Positions 1-9,552 of a DNA stretch of 64,000 nt are shown piece by piece. Where the stretch lies: the NCBI RefSeq assembly GCF_029963765.1, contig NZ_JALBYU010000024.1, positions 1 to 64,000 on the forward strand, given 5' to 3'. Under the pieces are notes generated by a model. It saw nothing but the letters and a program-made list of their open reading frames with translations, was not told where the DNA came from and made no database searches. The stretch's first letter is position 1, and each line of letters begins with the position of its first letter. A program made the translations under genes and the position numbers. The stretch comes from Pseudomonas sp. UYIF39. GTDB lineage: Bacteria; Pseudomonadota; Gammaproteobacteria; Pseudomonadales; Pseudomonadaceae.

Positions 1-58
<58 letters not shown>

Positions 59-109
59 CACATTGGGTTTGGGTTGTTTGTAAAACTGCGTTCCGTCATT
101 GAGAACTCC

Positions 110-793
110 ATGTCCCAACCCATCGGCCAACCCGCCTTCGTGCTCCACAGTCGCGCCTACCGCGAAAACAGCGCGCTGGTGGATTTCCTCACGCCGCAAG
201 GTCGGCTGCGGGCGGTGTTGCGCAGTGCTCGTGGCAAGGCCGGAACGCTGGCGCGGCCATTCGTGCCGCTGGAAGTCGAGTTCCGTGGACGGGGTGAATT
301 GAAGAACGTCGGTCGCATGGAAAGCGCAGGCGTCTCCACTTGGCTCAATGGTGAAGCGCTGTTCAGCGGCCTCTACCTCAACGAACTGTTGATCCGCCTG
401 TTGCCCGCTGAAGACCCACATCCCGCTGTGTTTGATCACTACGCCGCGACCCTGCTTGCGCTGGCCGAAGGTCGTCCGCTGGAACCGTTGTTGCGTTCCT
501 TCGAGTGGCGGCTGCTCGATGATCTCGGTTACGGCTTCGCCTTGACCACCGACATCCATGGCGATCCCATCGCGCCGGACGGTCTGTACCGTCTGCAAGT
601 GGATGCGGGGCTCGAACGGGTCTACCTGCTGCAACCCGGTCTGTTCAATGGCACCGAGCTGTTGGCCATGGCCGATGCAGATTGGTCAGCCCCTGGCGCG
701 CTATCGGCAGCCAAGCGCTTGATGCGCCAGGCACTGGCCGTTCATCTGGGCGGTCGTCCCTTGGTCAGTCGCGAGTTGTTTCGCAAGCCATAG
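110..793 (+). CDS. recO: DNA repair protein RecO
   Basis: RecO (227 aa) binds DNA and helps load RecA onto SSB-coated single strands in the RecFOR pathway. The N-terminal OB-fold segment is typical (RAYRENSALVDFLTPQGRL, about residues 15-33), followed by a helical C-terminal part with FEWRLLDDLGYGF near residue 135. An in-frame ATG at 74 would add 12 residues, but homologues I recall start near MSQP, so 110 is chosen. The next gene is pdxJ, as in other gamma-proteobacteria. The stop codon lies inside a long hairpin that fills the gap to pdxJ. Length is normal and nothing looks broken. Confidence 0.93.
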   Translation: MSQPIGQPAFVLHSRAYRENSALVDFLTPQGRLRAVLRSARGKAGTLARPFVPLEVEFRGRGELKNVGRMESAGVSTWLNGEALFSGLYLNELLIRLLPAEDPHPAVFDHYAATLLALAEGRPLEPLLRSFEWRLLDDLGYGFALTTDIHGDPIAPDGLYRLQVDAGLERVYLLQPGLFNGTELLAMADADWSAPGALSAAKRLMRQALAVHLGGRPLVSRELFRKP

Positions 794-844
794 GGTCTGT
801 TGATGCTTGGCAGCGGCCGCGCTGCCAAACATCAACAGACCCTA
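791..844. repeat. 54-bp near-perfect palindrome between recO and pdxJ
   Basis: The two halves pair over about 25 bp with one G-T wobble (arms begin TAGGGTCTGTTGATG and end CATCAACAGACCCTA). The left arm includes the recO stop codon. No T-tract follows, so a classical rho-independent terminator is not obvious. It may protect the 3' end of recO mRNA or reduce read-through into pdxJ, which starts 51 bp further on. Confidence 0.85.
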
Positions 845-895
845 TCTCCCCGTGTATGCTGTGCGCCGAACTTTTCCATTTTCAGGAGCGCTTCC

Positions 896-1642
896 GTGAC
901 CACCAGCAATCGCATTCTTCTTGGCGTGAACATCGACCACGTAGCCACCCTGCGCCAGGCCCGGGGCACGCGCTATCCGGATCCGGTCAAGGCAGCACTG
1001 GACGCGGAAGAGGCGGGCGCTGACGGCATTACCGTGCACCTGCGTGAAGACCGTCGGCACATTCAGGAGCGCGACGTGTTGCTGCTCAAGGATGTGCTGC
1101 AAACCCGCATGAACTTCGAAATGGGCGTCACCGAAGAGATGATGGCGTTCGCCGAACACATTCGTCCGGCGCACATTTGCCTGGTGCCGGAAACCCGTCA
1201 GGAACTGACGACCGAGGGTGGTCTGGACGTGGCGGGGCAGGAAGCACGGATTAAAGCAGCGGTGGATCGCCTGGCAAAGATCGGCTGTGAAGTGTCGCTG
1301 TTCATTGATGCTGACGAGCGGCAGATCGAAGCGTCCCGTCGTGTTGGTGCGCCGGCTATTGAACTGCATACCGGTCGTTATGCCGATGCCGAGACGCCGA
1401 CCGATGTGGCTGAAGAGCTCAAGCGTGTTGCGGATGGCGTGGCGTTTGGTCTGGCTCAAGGCCTGATCGTCAATGCCGGTCACGGTCTGCACTATCACAA
1501 CGTTGAGGCGGTCGCCGCGATCAAGGGTATCAACGAGCTGAACATCGGCCACGCGCTGGTGGCTCATGCGTTATTCGTGGGCTTTAAATCGGCGGTGGCG
1601 GAAATGAAGGCGCTGATTCTGGCTGCTGCTTTGAAAGGCTAA
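896..1642 (+). CDS. pdxJ: Pyridoxine 5'-phosphate synthase PdxJ
   Basis: PdxJ (248 aa) condenses 1-deoxy-D-xylulose 5-phosphate with 3-amino-2-oxopropyl phosphate to make pyridoxine 5'-phosphate, the last ring-closing step of DXP-dependent vitamin B6 synthesis. The TIM-barrel signatures are clear: LLGVNIDHVATLRQARGTRY at the N-terminus, GITVHLREDRRHI, ELHTGRYA and NAGHGLHYHNV. The start is a GTG at 896 with an AGGAG ribosome site 8 bases upstream. An ATG at 800 in the same frame lies inside the upstream hairpin and would add non-conserved residues, so it is rejected. In Pseudomonas pdxJ usually follows recO, as here. Confidence 0.95.
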   Translation: MTTSNRILLGVNIDHVATLRQARGTRYPDPVKAALDAEEAGADGITVHLREDRRHIQERDVLLLKDVLQTRMNFEMGVTEEMMAFAEHIRPAHICLVPETRQELTTEGGLDVAGQEARIKAAVDRLAKIGCEVSLFIDADERQIEASRRVGAPAIELHTGRYADAETPTDVAEELKRVADGVAFGLAQGLIVNAGHGLHYHNVEAVAAIKGINELNIGHALVAHALFVGFKSAVAEMKALILAAALKG

Positions 1643-1648
1643 GATCAA

Positions 1649-1720
1649 AAAATCGCAGGCTTCGTCAGCGCCTACTGGTGTACACATCACCTTGTAGGCG
1701 CTGCCGTAGGCTGCGATCTT
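1649..1720. repeat. REP-type palindrome after pdxJ
   Basis: Inverted repeat with arms resembling GATCAAAAAATCGCAGGCTTC and GTAGGCGCTGCCGTAGGCTGCGATC. It lies between the convergent genes pdxJ and mltF and belongs to the same family as the repeat at 15263-15342 (GATCGCAGCCT core). Such bidirectional hairpins often serve as mRNA 3'-end structures in Pseudomonas. Confidence 0.75.
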
Positions 1721-1741
1721 TTGTACACAGGCCGCGCGGTG

Positions 1742-3202
1742 TCAGAGCTGCGGGGTTTCCTGATTCGGCTTGGTCTTATCGACCCCCGGCACATGCAGGT
1801 TGCCCTCGGCGACCTGATTGCCTTCCAGCTGTGGCTGCGTCACCCACGTCAGGATGTCGTAGTAGCGGCGGATGTTCGCCACGAAGTGAACGGGTTCGCC
1901 GCCACGGGCATAGCCGTAACGGGTTTTGCTGAACCACTTCTTCTCGGACAGGCGCGGCAGGATCTTCTTCACGTCCAGCCACTTGTTCGGGTTCAGTCCT
2001 TCCTTGGCCGCCAGTTTGCGCGCGTCATCCAGATGGCCGCTGCCAACGTTGTAGGCCGCCAGTGCAAACCATGTGCGATCCGGCTCCTGGATCGACTCAT
2101 CCAGCTGTTCCTTCATGTAGGCCAGGTACTTGGCGCCACCCATGATGCTTTGTTTGGGGTCCAGTCGATTGGACACACCCATGGCCTGCGCAGTGTTCTG
2201 GGTCAGCATCATCAGGCCGCGCACACCAGTCTTCGACGTGACGGCCGGTTGCCACAGGGATTCCTGATAACCGACCGCGGCCAGCAGACGCCAGTCGACT
2301 TTCTCTTTCTTGGCGTACGCCTTGAAGTGCTGTTCATATTTGGGCAGACGTTGCTGCAAGTGTTGGGCGAAGGTGGTGGCGCCCATGTAACCCAGTACAT
2401 CGACATGCCCGTAATAGCGGTCTTTCAGGCGTTGCAGGGTGCCGTTTTTCTTCACCTTGTCGAGGTAGTCGTTGATCTCGTTGAGCAAGCTGTTGTCGTC
2501 GCCAGCGGCTACTGCCCAGCTCTGGTTGCTGGCGTCACCGAGGTCGAAAGCTACCCGCACGTTGGGGAAGTAGACCTGGTTCATCGCAACTTCGTTTGAA
2601 TCGACCAGGGTCAGATCGATCTGACCTTCATCGACCATCCGCAGCAAGTCGACGACTTCAACGGCGTCGGACTCTTCGTATTCAATGCCGGGAAATTTCT
2701 TTTTCAGCTCCGCCAATTGCTCGGCGTGAGTGCTGCCCTTGAGCACTATGATCTTCTTGCCCACCAGATCCTTCGCGTCGGTCGGCCGCGATTGGCCGTT
2801 GCGGTAGATGATCTGTGGGGTGACTTCGAGATAGGAGTGGGAAAACCGCACCTGCTTTTTACGGGCTTCGCTGCTGACCAGGCCGGCAGCAGCCAGCACC
2901 GCGCCGTTGGGTTTGCCCACCTGATCAAACAGGTCGTCGAGGTTGTCGGCGGTTTCGATTTTGAGTTCCACCCCCAGATCGTCGGCGAAGCGTTTCACCA
3001 GCTCGTATTCGAAGCCGGTTTCACCGTTGCGATCCTGAAAGTAGGTGGCGGGACTGTTACGGGTAACCACCCGCAGCACGCCATCCTCCTTTACGCGCTC
3101 CAGCGTGTTGGGTTTATCAACACAGCCACTGAGCATCAGGAAGAGTCCGGTTGCGATCAGCCATTTGGCGTACCGCGGACGCAAAGCCGTTGGGGAAAAC
3201 AT
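1742..3202 (-). CDS. mltF: Membrane-bound lytic murein transglycosylase F
   Basis: MltF (486 aa) cleaves peptidoglycan glycan strands to 1,6-anhydro products from the periplasmic face of the outer membrane. The chosen ATG at 3202 gives a lipoprotein signal peptide with lipobox LSGC (Cys27). A longer frame from 3346 would bury this signal, so it is rejected. Residues about 38-265 form an ABC-type solute-binding module. The C-terminal lysozyme-like SLT domain has catalytic Glu314 in GYQESLW and the GLMMLTQNTA motif. It is divergent from purL across 274 bp, an arrangement I recall from P. aeruginosa. Confidence 0.93.
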   Translation of the reverse strand: MFSPTALRPRYAKWLIATGLFLMLSGCVDKPNTLERVKEDGVLRVVTRNSPATYFQDRNGETGFEYELVKRFADDLGVELKIETADNLDDLFDQVGKPNGAVLAAAGLVSSEARKKQVRFSHSYLEVTPQIIYRNGQSRPTDAKDLVGKKIIVLKGSTHAEQLAELKKKFPGIEYEESDAVEVVDLLRMVDEGQIDLTLVDSNEVAMNQVYFPNVRVAFDLGDASNQSWAVAAGDDNSLLNEINDYLDKVKKNGTLQRLKDRYYGHVDVLGYMGATTFAQHLQQRLPKYEQHFKAYAKKEKVDWRLLAAVGYQESLWQPAVTSKTGVRGLMMLTQNTAQAMGVSNRLDPKQSIMGGAKYLAYMKEQLDESIQEPDRTWFALAAYNVGSGHLDDARKLAAKEGLNPNKWLDVKKILPRLSEKKWFSKTRYGYARGGEPVHFVANIRRYYDILTWVTQPQLEGNQVAEGNLHVPGVDKTKPNQETPQL

Positions 3203-3476
3203 CTGCGCAGTATACGCAAAGGACCACGAGCGCCATATCTCGACAGCGAAGGGCTTGTCTGCTAGGCAACAAAAAACCGCTCCGGAGCCCGCAGGAATGG
3301 GCCCTGGCAGCATTTTGTCACAGAAAAAATAACGCTCGGCGCACACCTGTTTGCTGTCCGAACTCCCGGCCCGACGCCCGGGTGCAGCCGCCCGTACCGT
3401 TTCGGGTGATGTCGCGGCCTGTTTAGGCTAGAATGCACGGCCTCAAAGCACACCCCTTCCCGAGGCTGTCCCGAAG
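3203..3476. promoter_or_regulatory. Divergent mltF-purL intergenic region
   Basis: This 274-bp spacer must hold the promoters of both divergent genes. For purL, a plausible -10 TAGAAT lies at 3429-3434 with a weak GTGATG -35 match 17 bp upstream. No riboswitch or clear PurR-type operator was recognised. Confidence 0.4.
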
Positions 3477-6400
3477 ATGTTGATCCTGCGCGGCGCTCCT
3501 GCCCTTTCTGCCTTTCGCCACAGCAAACTCCTTGAGCAACTGAGCCAGAAAGTTCCGGCTGTCAGTGGCTTGTATGCTGAATTCGCTCACTTCGCCGAAG
3601 TTACCGGCGTCCTGACCGGCGACGAACAGCAGGTGCTCGCGCGCCTTCTGAAGTACGGCCCAAGTGTTCCGGTACAAGAGCCGACCGGTCGTCTGTTCCT
3701 GGTGTTGCCGCGGTTCGGCACCATCTCGCCGTGGTCCAGTAAAGCCAGCGACATCGCTCGCAACTGCGGCCTGAGTAAAATCCAGCGCCTGGAACGCGGC
3801 ATTGCGTTCTACGTCGCCGGCCAGTTCAGCGAGGCCGAGGCCCAGCTGATCGCAAACGCCTTGCACGACCGCATGACCCAAATCGTCCTAGGCAACCTTG
3901 AACAAGCCGCCGGCCTGTTCAGCCATGCCGAGCCGAAACCGCTGACCGCGATCGACGTGCTGGGTGGCGGCCGCGCCGCGCTGGAAAAAGCCAACACCGA
4001 GCTGGGCCTGGCCCTGGCCGAAGACGAGATCGATTACCTGGTCAACGCCTTCGTCGGCTTGAAGCGCAACCCGCACGACATCGAACTGATGATGTTCGCC
4101 CAGGCGAACTCCGAGCACTGCCGTCACAAGATCTTCAACGCCAGTTGGGACATCGACGGTCAGAGCCAGGAAAAAAGCCTGTTCGGCATGATCAAGAACA
4201 CCTACGTGATGCACAGCGAAGGCGTTCTGTCGGCTTATAAGGACAACGCTTCGGTGATCGTCGGTAACGTCGCCGGCCGTTTCTTCCCGGACCCTGAAAC
4301 CCGTCAGTACGGCGCGGTGCAGGAACCGGTGCACATCCTGATGAAAGTCGAAACTCACAACCACCCGACCGCGATTGCCCCGTTCCCGGGCGCATCCACC
4401 GGTTCCGGTGGCGAGATTCGCGACGAAGGCGCAACCGGTCGCGGTGCCAAGCCAAAGGCTGGCCTGACTGGTTTCACCGTGTCCAACCTGCAAATCCCGG
4501 GCTTCGAACAGCCGTGGGAAGTGCCGTACGGCAAGCCTGAGCGCATCGTTACCGCGCTGGACATCATGATCGAAGGCCCACTGGGTGGCGCCGCGTTCAA
4601 CAACGAATTCGGTCGTCCGGCCCTGACCGGTTATTTCCGTACCTTCGAACAGTCGATCACCACCCCGCGTGGCGACGAAGTTCGCGGTTACCACAAGCCG
4701 ATCATGCTGGCCGGCGGTATGGGTAACATCCGTGCCGAACACGTACAGAAAGGCGAGATCACCGTTGGCTCCAAGCTGATCGTACTCGGCGGCCCGGCGA
4801 TGCTGATCGGCTTGGGCGGCGGCGCGGCTTCCTCCATGGCCACCGGCACCAGCTCGGCAGACCTGGACTTCGCTTCCGTACAGCGCGAAAACCCTGAGAT
4901 GGAACGTCGCTGCCAGGAAGTCATCGACCGTTGCTGGCAGTTGGGTGAACACAACCCGATCAGCTTCATCCATGACGTCGGCGCGGGCGGTCTGTCCAAC
5001 GCCTTCCCGGAACTGGTCAACGATGGCAACCGTGGCGGTCGCTTTGAACTGCGCAACATTCCAAACGACGAGCCGGGCATGGCCCCGCACGAAATCTGGA
5101 GTAACGAATCCCAGGAACGCTACGTTTTGGCGGTCGGTCCGGCTGACTTCGAACGCTTCCAGGCAATCTGCGAACGCGAGCGTTGCCCGTTTGCCGTCGT
5201 CGGCGAAGCCACTGCCGAGCCGCAACTGACGGTCACCGACAGCCACTTCGGCAATAGCCCGGTGGACATGCCACTGGAAGTGCTGCTGGGCAAAGCCCCG
5301 CGCATGCACCGTTCGGCCGTTCGTGAAAACGAACTGGGCGACGATTTCGATCCGTCGACCCTCGAGATTGCAGACTGCGTCGAGCGCGTTCTGCATCACC
5401 CGGCCGTGGCGAGCAAAAGCTTCCTGATCACCATCGGCGACCGCACCATCACCGGCCTCGTGGCCCGTGATCAGATGGTCGGCCCGTGGCAGGTTCCGGT
5501 AGCCGACGTTGCCGTCACCGCCACCAGCTTCGACGTTTACACCGGTGAAGCCATGGCCATGGGCGAGCGTACTCCGCTGGCACTGCTGGACGCTCCAGCG
5601 TCGGGCCGTATGGCCATCGGCGAAACCCTGACCAACATCGCGGCTTCGCGCATCAACAAAATCTCCGACATCAAACTGTCGGCCAACTGGATGTCCGCTG
5701 CCGGTCACCCGGGTGAAGACGCGCGTCTGTACGACACCGTGAAAGCGGTCGGCATGGAACTGTGCCCTGAGCTGGGCATTACCATTCCGGTGGGCAAGGA
5801 CTCCATGTCCATGGCCACCCGCTGGAACGACGAAGGCGTCGACAAGACCGTCACATCGCCGATGTCCCTGATCGTGACCGGTTTCGCGCCTGTGGCTGAC
5901 ATCCGTCAGACCCTGACGCCGGAACTGCGCATGGACAAGGGCACCACCGACCTGATCCTGATCGATCTGGGTCGCGGCCAGAACCGCATGGGCGCCTCGA
6001 TCCTGGCCCAGGTTCACGGCAAGCTCGGCTCGCAAGCGCCGGACGTCGACGACGCCGAAGACCTCAAAGCCTTCTTCGCCGTGATCCAGGGCCTCAACGC
6101 CGACGGTCACCTGCTGGCTTACCACGACCGTTCCGACGGTGGTCTGCTGACCAGCACCGTGGAAATGGCCTTCGCCGGTCATTGCGGTCTGAGCCTGAAC
6201 CTCGACGGTCTGGCAGAAACCTCCGCCGACATCGCCGCGATCCTGTTCAACGAAGAACTGGGCGCCGTGATCCAGGTTCGCCAGGACGCTACCCCGGACA
6301 TCCTCGCGCAGTTCAGCGCTGCCGGTCTGGGCGAGTGCGTGTCGGTGATCGGTCAGCCGATGAACAACGGCCAGATCAACATCACCTTCAACGGCGAAAC

Positions 6401-7373
6401 CGTGTTCGAAGGTCAGCGTCGCCTGCTGCAACGTCAGTGGGCTGAAACCAGCTACCAGATCCAGCGTCTGCGTGATAACGCCGACTGCGCCGAACAAGAG
6501 TTCGACGTGCTGCTGCAAGAAGACAACCCGGGCCTGAGCGTCAAGCTGAGCTACGACGTCAACCAGGACGTCGCCGCGCCTTACATCAAGAAAGGCATCC
6601 GCCCACAGGTTGCTGTGCTGCGTGAGCAGGGCGTCAACGGTCAGGTGGAAATGGCGGCCGCGTTCGACCGCGCCGGTTTCAACGCGATCGACGTGCACAT
6701 GAGCGACATTCTGGCCGGCCGTGTCGACCTGAACGAGTTCAAAGGTCTGGTTGCTTGCGGCGGTTTCTCCTACGGCGACGTTCTCGGCGCCGGCGAAGGC
6801 TGGGCCAAGTCCGCGCTGTTCAACAGCCGTGCTCGCGATGCGTTCCAGGGCTTCTTCGAACGCAACGACAGCTTCACCCTCGGCGTGTGCAACGGTTGCC
6901 AGATGATGTCCAACCTGCACGAGCTGATCCCGGGCAGCGAGTTCTGGCCGCACTTTGTGCGTAACCGTTCCGAGCAGTTCGAAGCGCGCGTGGCGATGGT
7001 TCAGGTCCAGGAGTCGAACTCGATCTTCCTGCAAGGCATGGCCGGTTCGCGTATGCCGATCGCTATTGCTCACGGTGAAGGTCATGCCGAGTTCGCCAGC
7101 GAAGAAGCGTTGCTGGAAGCTGATCTGTCGGGTTGCGTGGCGATGCGTTTTGTCGACAACCACGGCAAGGTCACCGAAAGCTACCCGGCCAACCCGAACG
7201 GCTCGCCGCGCGGGATCACCGGTTTGACCAGTCGCGACGGTCGCGTGACGATTATGATGCCTCACCCGGAGCGTGTGTTCCGCGCGGTGCAGAACTCGTG
7301 GCGTTCGGAAGACTGGAACGAAGACGCACCTTGGATGCGTATGTTCCGTAATGCTCGCGTCTGGGTAAACTAA
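3477..7373 (+). CDS. purL: Phosphoribosylformylglycinamidine synthase
   Basis: PurL (1298 aa, the normal size of the large single-chain form) converts FGAR, glutamine and ATP into FGAM in de novo purine synthesis. In order it carries an N-terminal PurS-like part, a linker, two PurM-like ATP-binding halves (VETHNHPTAIAPFPGASTGS near residue 293; DAPASGRMAIGETLTN near 705) and a class I glutamine amidotransferase. The nucleophile is Cys1138 in GVCNGCQMM, and the His/Glu pair is in PHPERVFR near the end. A small Nif3-like gene follows after 20 bp, probably on the same transcript. Confidence 0.97.
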   Translation: MLILRGAPALSAFRHSKLLEQLSQKVPAVSGLYAEFAHFAEVTGVLTGDEQQVLARLLKYGPSVPVQEPTGRLFLVLPRFGTISPWSSKASDIARNCGLSKIQRLERGIAFYVAGQFSEAEAQLIANALHDRMTQIVLGNLEQAAGLFSHAEPKPLTAIDVLGGGRAALEKANTELGLALAEDEIDYLVNAFVGLKRNPHDIELMMFAQANSEHCRHKIFNASWDIDGQSQEKSLFGMIKNTYVMHSEGVLSAYKDNASVIVGNVAGRFFPDPETRQYGAVQEPVHILMKVETHNHPTAIAPFPGASTGSGGEIRDEGATGRGAKPKAGLTGFTVSNLQIPGFEQPWEVPYGKPERIVTALDIMIEGPLGGAAFNNEFGRPALTGYFRTFEQSITTPRGDEVRGYHKPIMLAGGMGNIRAEHVQKGEITVGSKLIVLGGPAMLIGLGGGAASSMATGTSSADLDFASVQRENPEMERRCQEVIDRCWQLGEHNPISFIHDVGAGGLSNAFPELVNDGNRGGRFELRNIPNDEPGMAPHEIWSNESQERYVLAVGPADFERFQAICERERCPFAVVGEATAEPQLTVTDSHFGNSPVDMPLEVLLGKAPRMHRSAVRENELGDDFDPSTLEIADCVERVLHHPAVASKSFLITIGDRTITGLVARDQMVGPWQVPVADVAVTATSFDVYTGEAMAMGERTPLALLDAPASGRMAIGETLTNIAASRINKISDIKLSANWMSAAGHPGEDARLYDTVKAVGMELCPELGITIPVGKDSMSMATRWNDEGVDKTVTSPMSLIVTGFAPVADIRQTLTPELRMDKGTTDLILIDLGRGQNRMGASILAQVHGKLGSQAPDVDDAEDLKAFFAVIQGLNADGHLLAYHDRSDGGLLTSTVEMAFAGHCGLSLNLDGLAETSADIAAILFNEELGAVIQVRQDATPDILAQFSAAGLGECVSVIGQPMNNGQINITFNGETVFEGQRRLLQRQWAETSYQIQRLRDNADCAEQEFDVLLQEDNPGLSVKLSYDVNQDVAAPYIKKGIRPQVAVLREQGVNGQVEMAAAFDRAGFNAIDVHMSDILAGRVDLNEFKGLVACGGFSYGDVLGAGEGWAKSALFNSRARDAFQGFFERNDSFTLGVCNGCQMMSNLHELIPGSEFWPHFVRNRSEQFEARVAMVQVQESNSIFLQGMAGSRMPIAIAHGEGHAEFASEEALLEADLSGCVAMRFVDNHGKVTESYPANPNGSPRGITGLTSRDGRVTIMMPHPERVFRAVQNSWRSEDWNEDAPWMRMFRNARVWVN

Positions 7374-7393
7374 AAGCGGGTTAACTAAGCGCG

Positions 7394-7705
7394 ATGTACA
7401 AGCTCAGCTTTTTTGTTCCGGCCAGTCATGTGGAACAGGTCAAAAGTGCCGTATTCGCCGCCGGCGGCGGACGGATCGGCGACTACGACCATTGCGCCTG
7501 GCAAGTGCTCGGCCTCGGCCAGTTTCGCCCGTTGGATGGCAGTCAGCCGTTTATTGGTGAAGCGGGGCAGGTCGAGCAGGTTGAGGAATGGAAGGTTGAG
7601 CTTGTCGTGGCGAATGAGTTGATTCGTTCTGTGGTGTTGGCTCTGAAGCAGAGCCATCCCTACGAGACGCCGGCTTATGAAGTGTGGCGGTTGGAGGATT
7701 TCTGA
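7394..7705 (+). CDS. Nif3/YqfO-like small domain protein
   Basis: A 103-aa protein that looks like the stand-alone PII/CutA-like insert domain of the Nif3 (YqfO) family. It starts YKLSFFVPASHVEQVKSAVF, has GGGRIGDYDHC in the middle and ends SHPYETPAYEV. It lacks the dinuclear-metal domains of full-length Nif3 proteins. Pseudomonads commonly carry this short form. The biochemical role is unknown. It sits 20 bp after purL and is followed by a strong terminator, so it is probably the last gene of the purL transcript. Confidence 0.75.
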   Translation: MYKLSFFVPASHVEQVKSAVFAAGGGRIGDYDHCAWQVLGLGQFRPLDGSQPFIGEAGQVEQVEEWKVELVVANELIRSVVLALKQSHPYETPAYEVWRLEDF

Positions 7706-7727
7706 TCTGTCTGCCGCTGAAATGAGA

Positions 7728-7760
7728 AACCCGCTGAATTTGTGTTCAGCGGGTTTTTTG
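7728..7760 (+). terminator. Rho-independent terminator of the purL transcript
   Basis: An 11-bp perfect stem AACCCGCTGAA / TTCAGCGGGTT with a 6-base loop is followed by TTTTTT. It separates the rightward purL unit from the convergent nag operon. Confidence 0.9.
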
Positions 7761-7807
7761 TTGCCTGAACAATCAATGAATGCATACACCCCTACAGAGG
7801 GCGTGGT

Positions 7808-9523
7808 TTAAACCTTGGCACTCACCTCACTGCGATTCACCAACGCATCCAGCGCATCATTCAAACTCGACGCCTTGTCGCCAACCAACAGATGCCAAAC
7901 CCCACCTTCCAACTGACTCACACCCTGGCATCCCAGCGCCTTCAAATCACACTCCGACAACGCCTTGCCATCCGCCAGTTGCAATCGAATCCGGGTCATG
8001 GCGATGCAATCCATCTGCAATACGTTCTCGCTACCGCCCAACGCATTCAACCATTGCTGTGCTTCTGAATTCGCCACCGCCGCAGGTTGCGGCGCATCAA
8101 TCACCGCAGCGGGGGAGGAAATGATCGCGCGCCCCAACGCAGGCATCGCCAAGCGAATCTCATCGGCAATGCTGTCGGCCATCGGCCCGACCACTACCTG
8201 CAAACTCCCACCCTTGCCCGGACGCACCACCGCCATCGCACCCAGCGCTTTCAACTCCGCATCGTTTACCTTGTTGCGATCCACCATGTCCAGCCGCAAC
8301 CGAGTGGTGCATGCACCCACGGTGATCAAATTCTGCGCACCACCCAGCGCTTTGATGTAAGCCCCAGCCCGTTCATTCTCGGCGATGACTACTTTGTCGA
8401 CACTCAGAACATCTTCACGCCCCGGCGTCTTGAGGTTGAAGCGGCGAATGCAGAAATCAAACACCACGTAGTAGATCACCGCATACGCCAGTCCCACCGG
8501 GATGACCAGCCAGCCGTTGGTGGATTTACCCCAGCCGAGAATCATGTCGATCAAACCACCGGAAAACGTAAAGCCGAGATGGATATTCAACAGGTTGGTG
8601 ATCGCCATCGACAGCCCAGTCAGCAACGCATGCACTAGATAAAGCAGCGGCGCGAGGAACATGAAGGCGAATTCGATCGGCTCAGTTACACCCGTCAAAA
8701 ATGACGTCAGCGCCATCGACAGAAGGATCCCGCCCATGACCTTGCGGCGTTCCGGCAGGGCGTTGCGGTACATCGCCAGACAAGCAGCGGGGAGACCGAA
8801 GATCATCATCGGGAACATGCCGGTCATGAACTGGCCACCTTTCGGGTCACCGGCGAAGTAGCGCGACAGGTCGCCGGTGACGATGGCGCCCGTGGTAGGG
8901 TCGGTGAAGTTGCCGAAGACGAACCACGCCATGTTGTTGAGGATGTGGTGCAGTCCGGTGACGATCAGCAGGCGGTTGAAAACGCCAAAGACGAACGCGC
9001 CGAAGCTGCCGCTTTCCATCATCAACGTGCCGAAGCTGTTGATGCCGTGTTGGATGGGTGGCCAGATCAAGCCAAAGATGACGCCCAGGCCGACGGCGGC
9101 GAACCCGGTGACGATCGGCACGAAGCGCCGGCCGCCAAAGAATGCCAGGTACTCCGGGAGCTTGATGTCCTTGAAACGGTTGTACAGCGCGCCGGCCATC
9201 AAGCCGCTGACGATCCCGGCGAGCATGCCCATGTTGATGCTCGCGTCGAGCACCTTGAGGGTGGAGATCATCACCAGGTAGCCAATGACTCCGGCGAGGC
9301 CTGCGGTGCCGTTGTTGTCCTTGGCGAAACCGACCGCGATGCCGATGGCGAAGATCATCGCCAGGTTGGCGAAGATGACTTGGCCGGCGTCGTGGATGAT
9401 CGCGATGTTCAGCAGGTCGGTGTCGCCAAGGCGCAGCAACAGGCCGGCAATGGGAAGGATCGCGATCGGCAGCATCAGCGCGCGGCCGAGGCGTTGCAGG
9501 CCTTCGATGAAGTATTGGTACAT
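7808..9523 (-). CDS. nagE: N-acetylglucosamine PTS permease, EIIC-EIIB-EIIB
   Basis: Inner-membrane PTS transporter (571 aa) that imports and phosphorylates N-acetylglucosamine. EIIC spans about residues 1-365 with many membrane helices and the TGVTEPIEFAFMF motif near 278-290. Two EIIB domains follow. The first has the phospho-Cys405 in GACTTRLRL. The second, about 487-562, reads DCIAMTRIRL, with Ala508 where the phospho-Cys should be and a Cys two residues earlier, so it is probably non-catalytic. The ATG at 9523 has an AGGGAG ribosome site; an upstream in-frame start at 9640 overlaps nagF and is rejected. It is the last gene of the nag operon, 29 bp after nagF. Confidence 0.92.
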   Translation of the reverse strand: MYQYFIEGLQRLGRALMLPIAILPIAGLLLRLGDTDLLNIAIIHDAGQVIFANLAMIFAIGIAVGFAKDNNGTAGLAGVIGYLVMISTLKVLDASINMGMLAGIVSGLMAGALYNRFKDIKLPEYLAFFGGRRFVPIVTGFAAVGLGVIFGLIWPPIQHGINSFGTLMMESGSFGAFVFGVFNRLLIVTGLHHILNNMAWFVFGNFTDPTTGAIVTGDLSRYFAGDPKGGQFMTGMFPMMIFGLPAACLAMYRNALPERRKVMGGILLSMALTSFLTGVTEPIEFAFMFLAPLLYLVHALLTGLSMAITNLLNIHLGFTFSGGLIDMILGWGKSTNGWLVIPVGLAYAVIYYVVFDFCIRRFNLKTPGREDVLSVDKVVIAENERAGAYIKALGGAQNLITVGACTTRLRLDMVDRNKVNDAELKALGAMAVVRPGKGGSLQVVVGPMADSIADEIRLAMPALGRAIISSPAAVIDAPQPAAVANSEAQQWLNALGGSENVLQMDCIAMTRIRLQLADGKALSECDLKALGCQGVSQLEGGVWHLLVGDKASSLNDALDALVNRSEVSAKV

Positions 9524-9552
9524 GGCGGATCTCCCTGGTTTCTTGTTGTTTT

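Noticed and set aside
3203..3476. Purine riboswitch ahead of purL
   Set aside because: The conserved three-way junction sequence is not present, and pseudomonads normally lack this riboswitch at purL.
3888..7265. 1125-codon open frame antisense to purL
   Set aside because: It is a mirror of strong third-position GC bias in purL. The translation is low-complexity (His, Arg, Val, Gly rich) with no domain, and purL on the other strand is certain.
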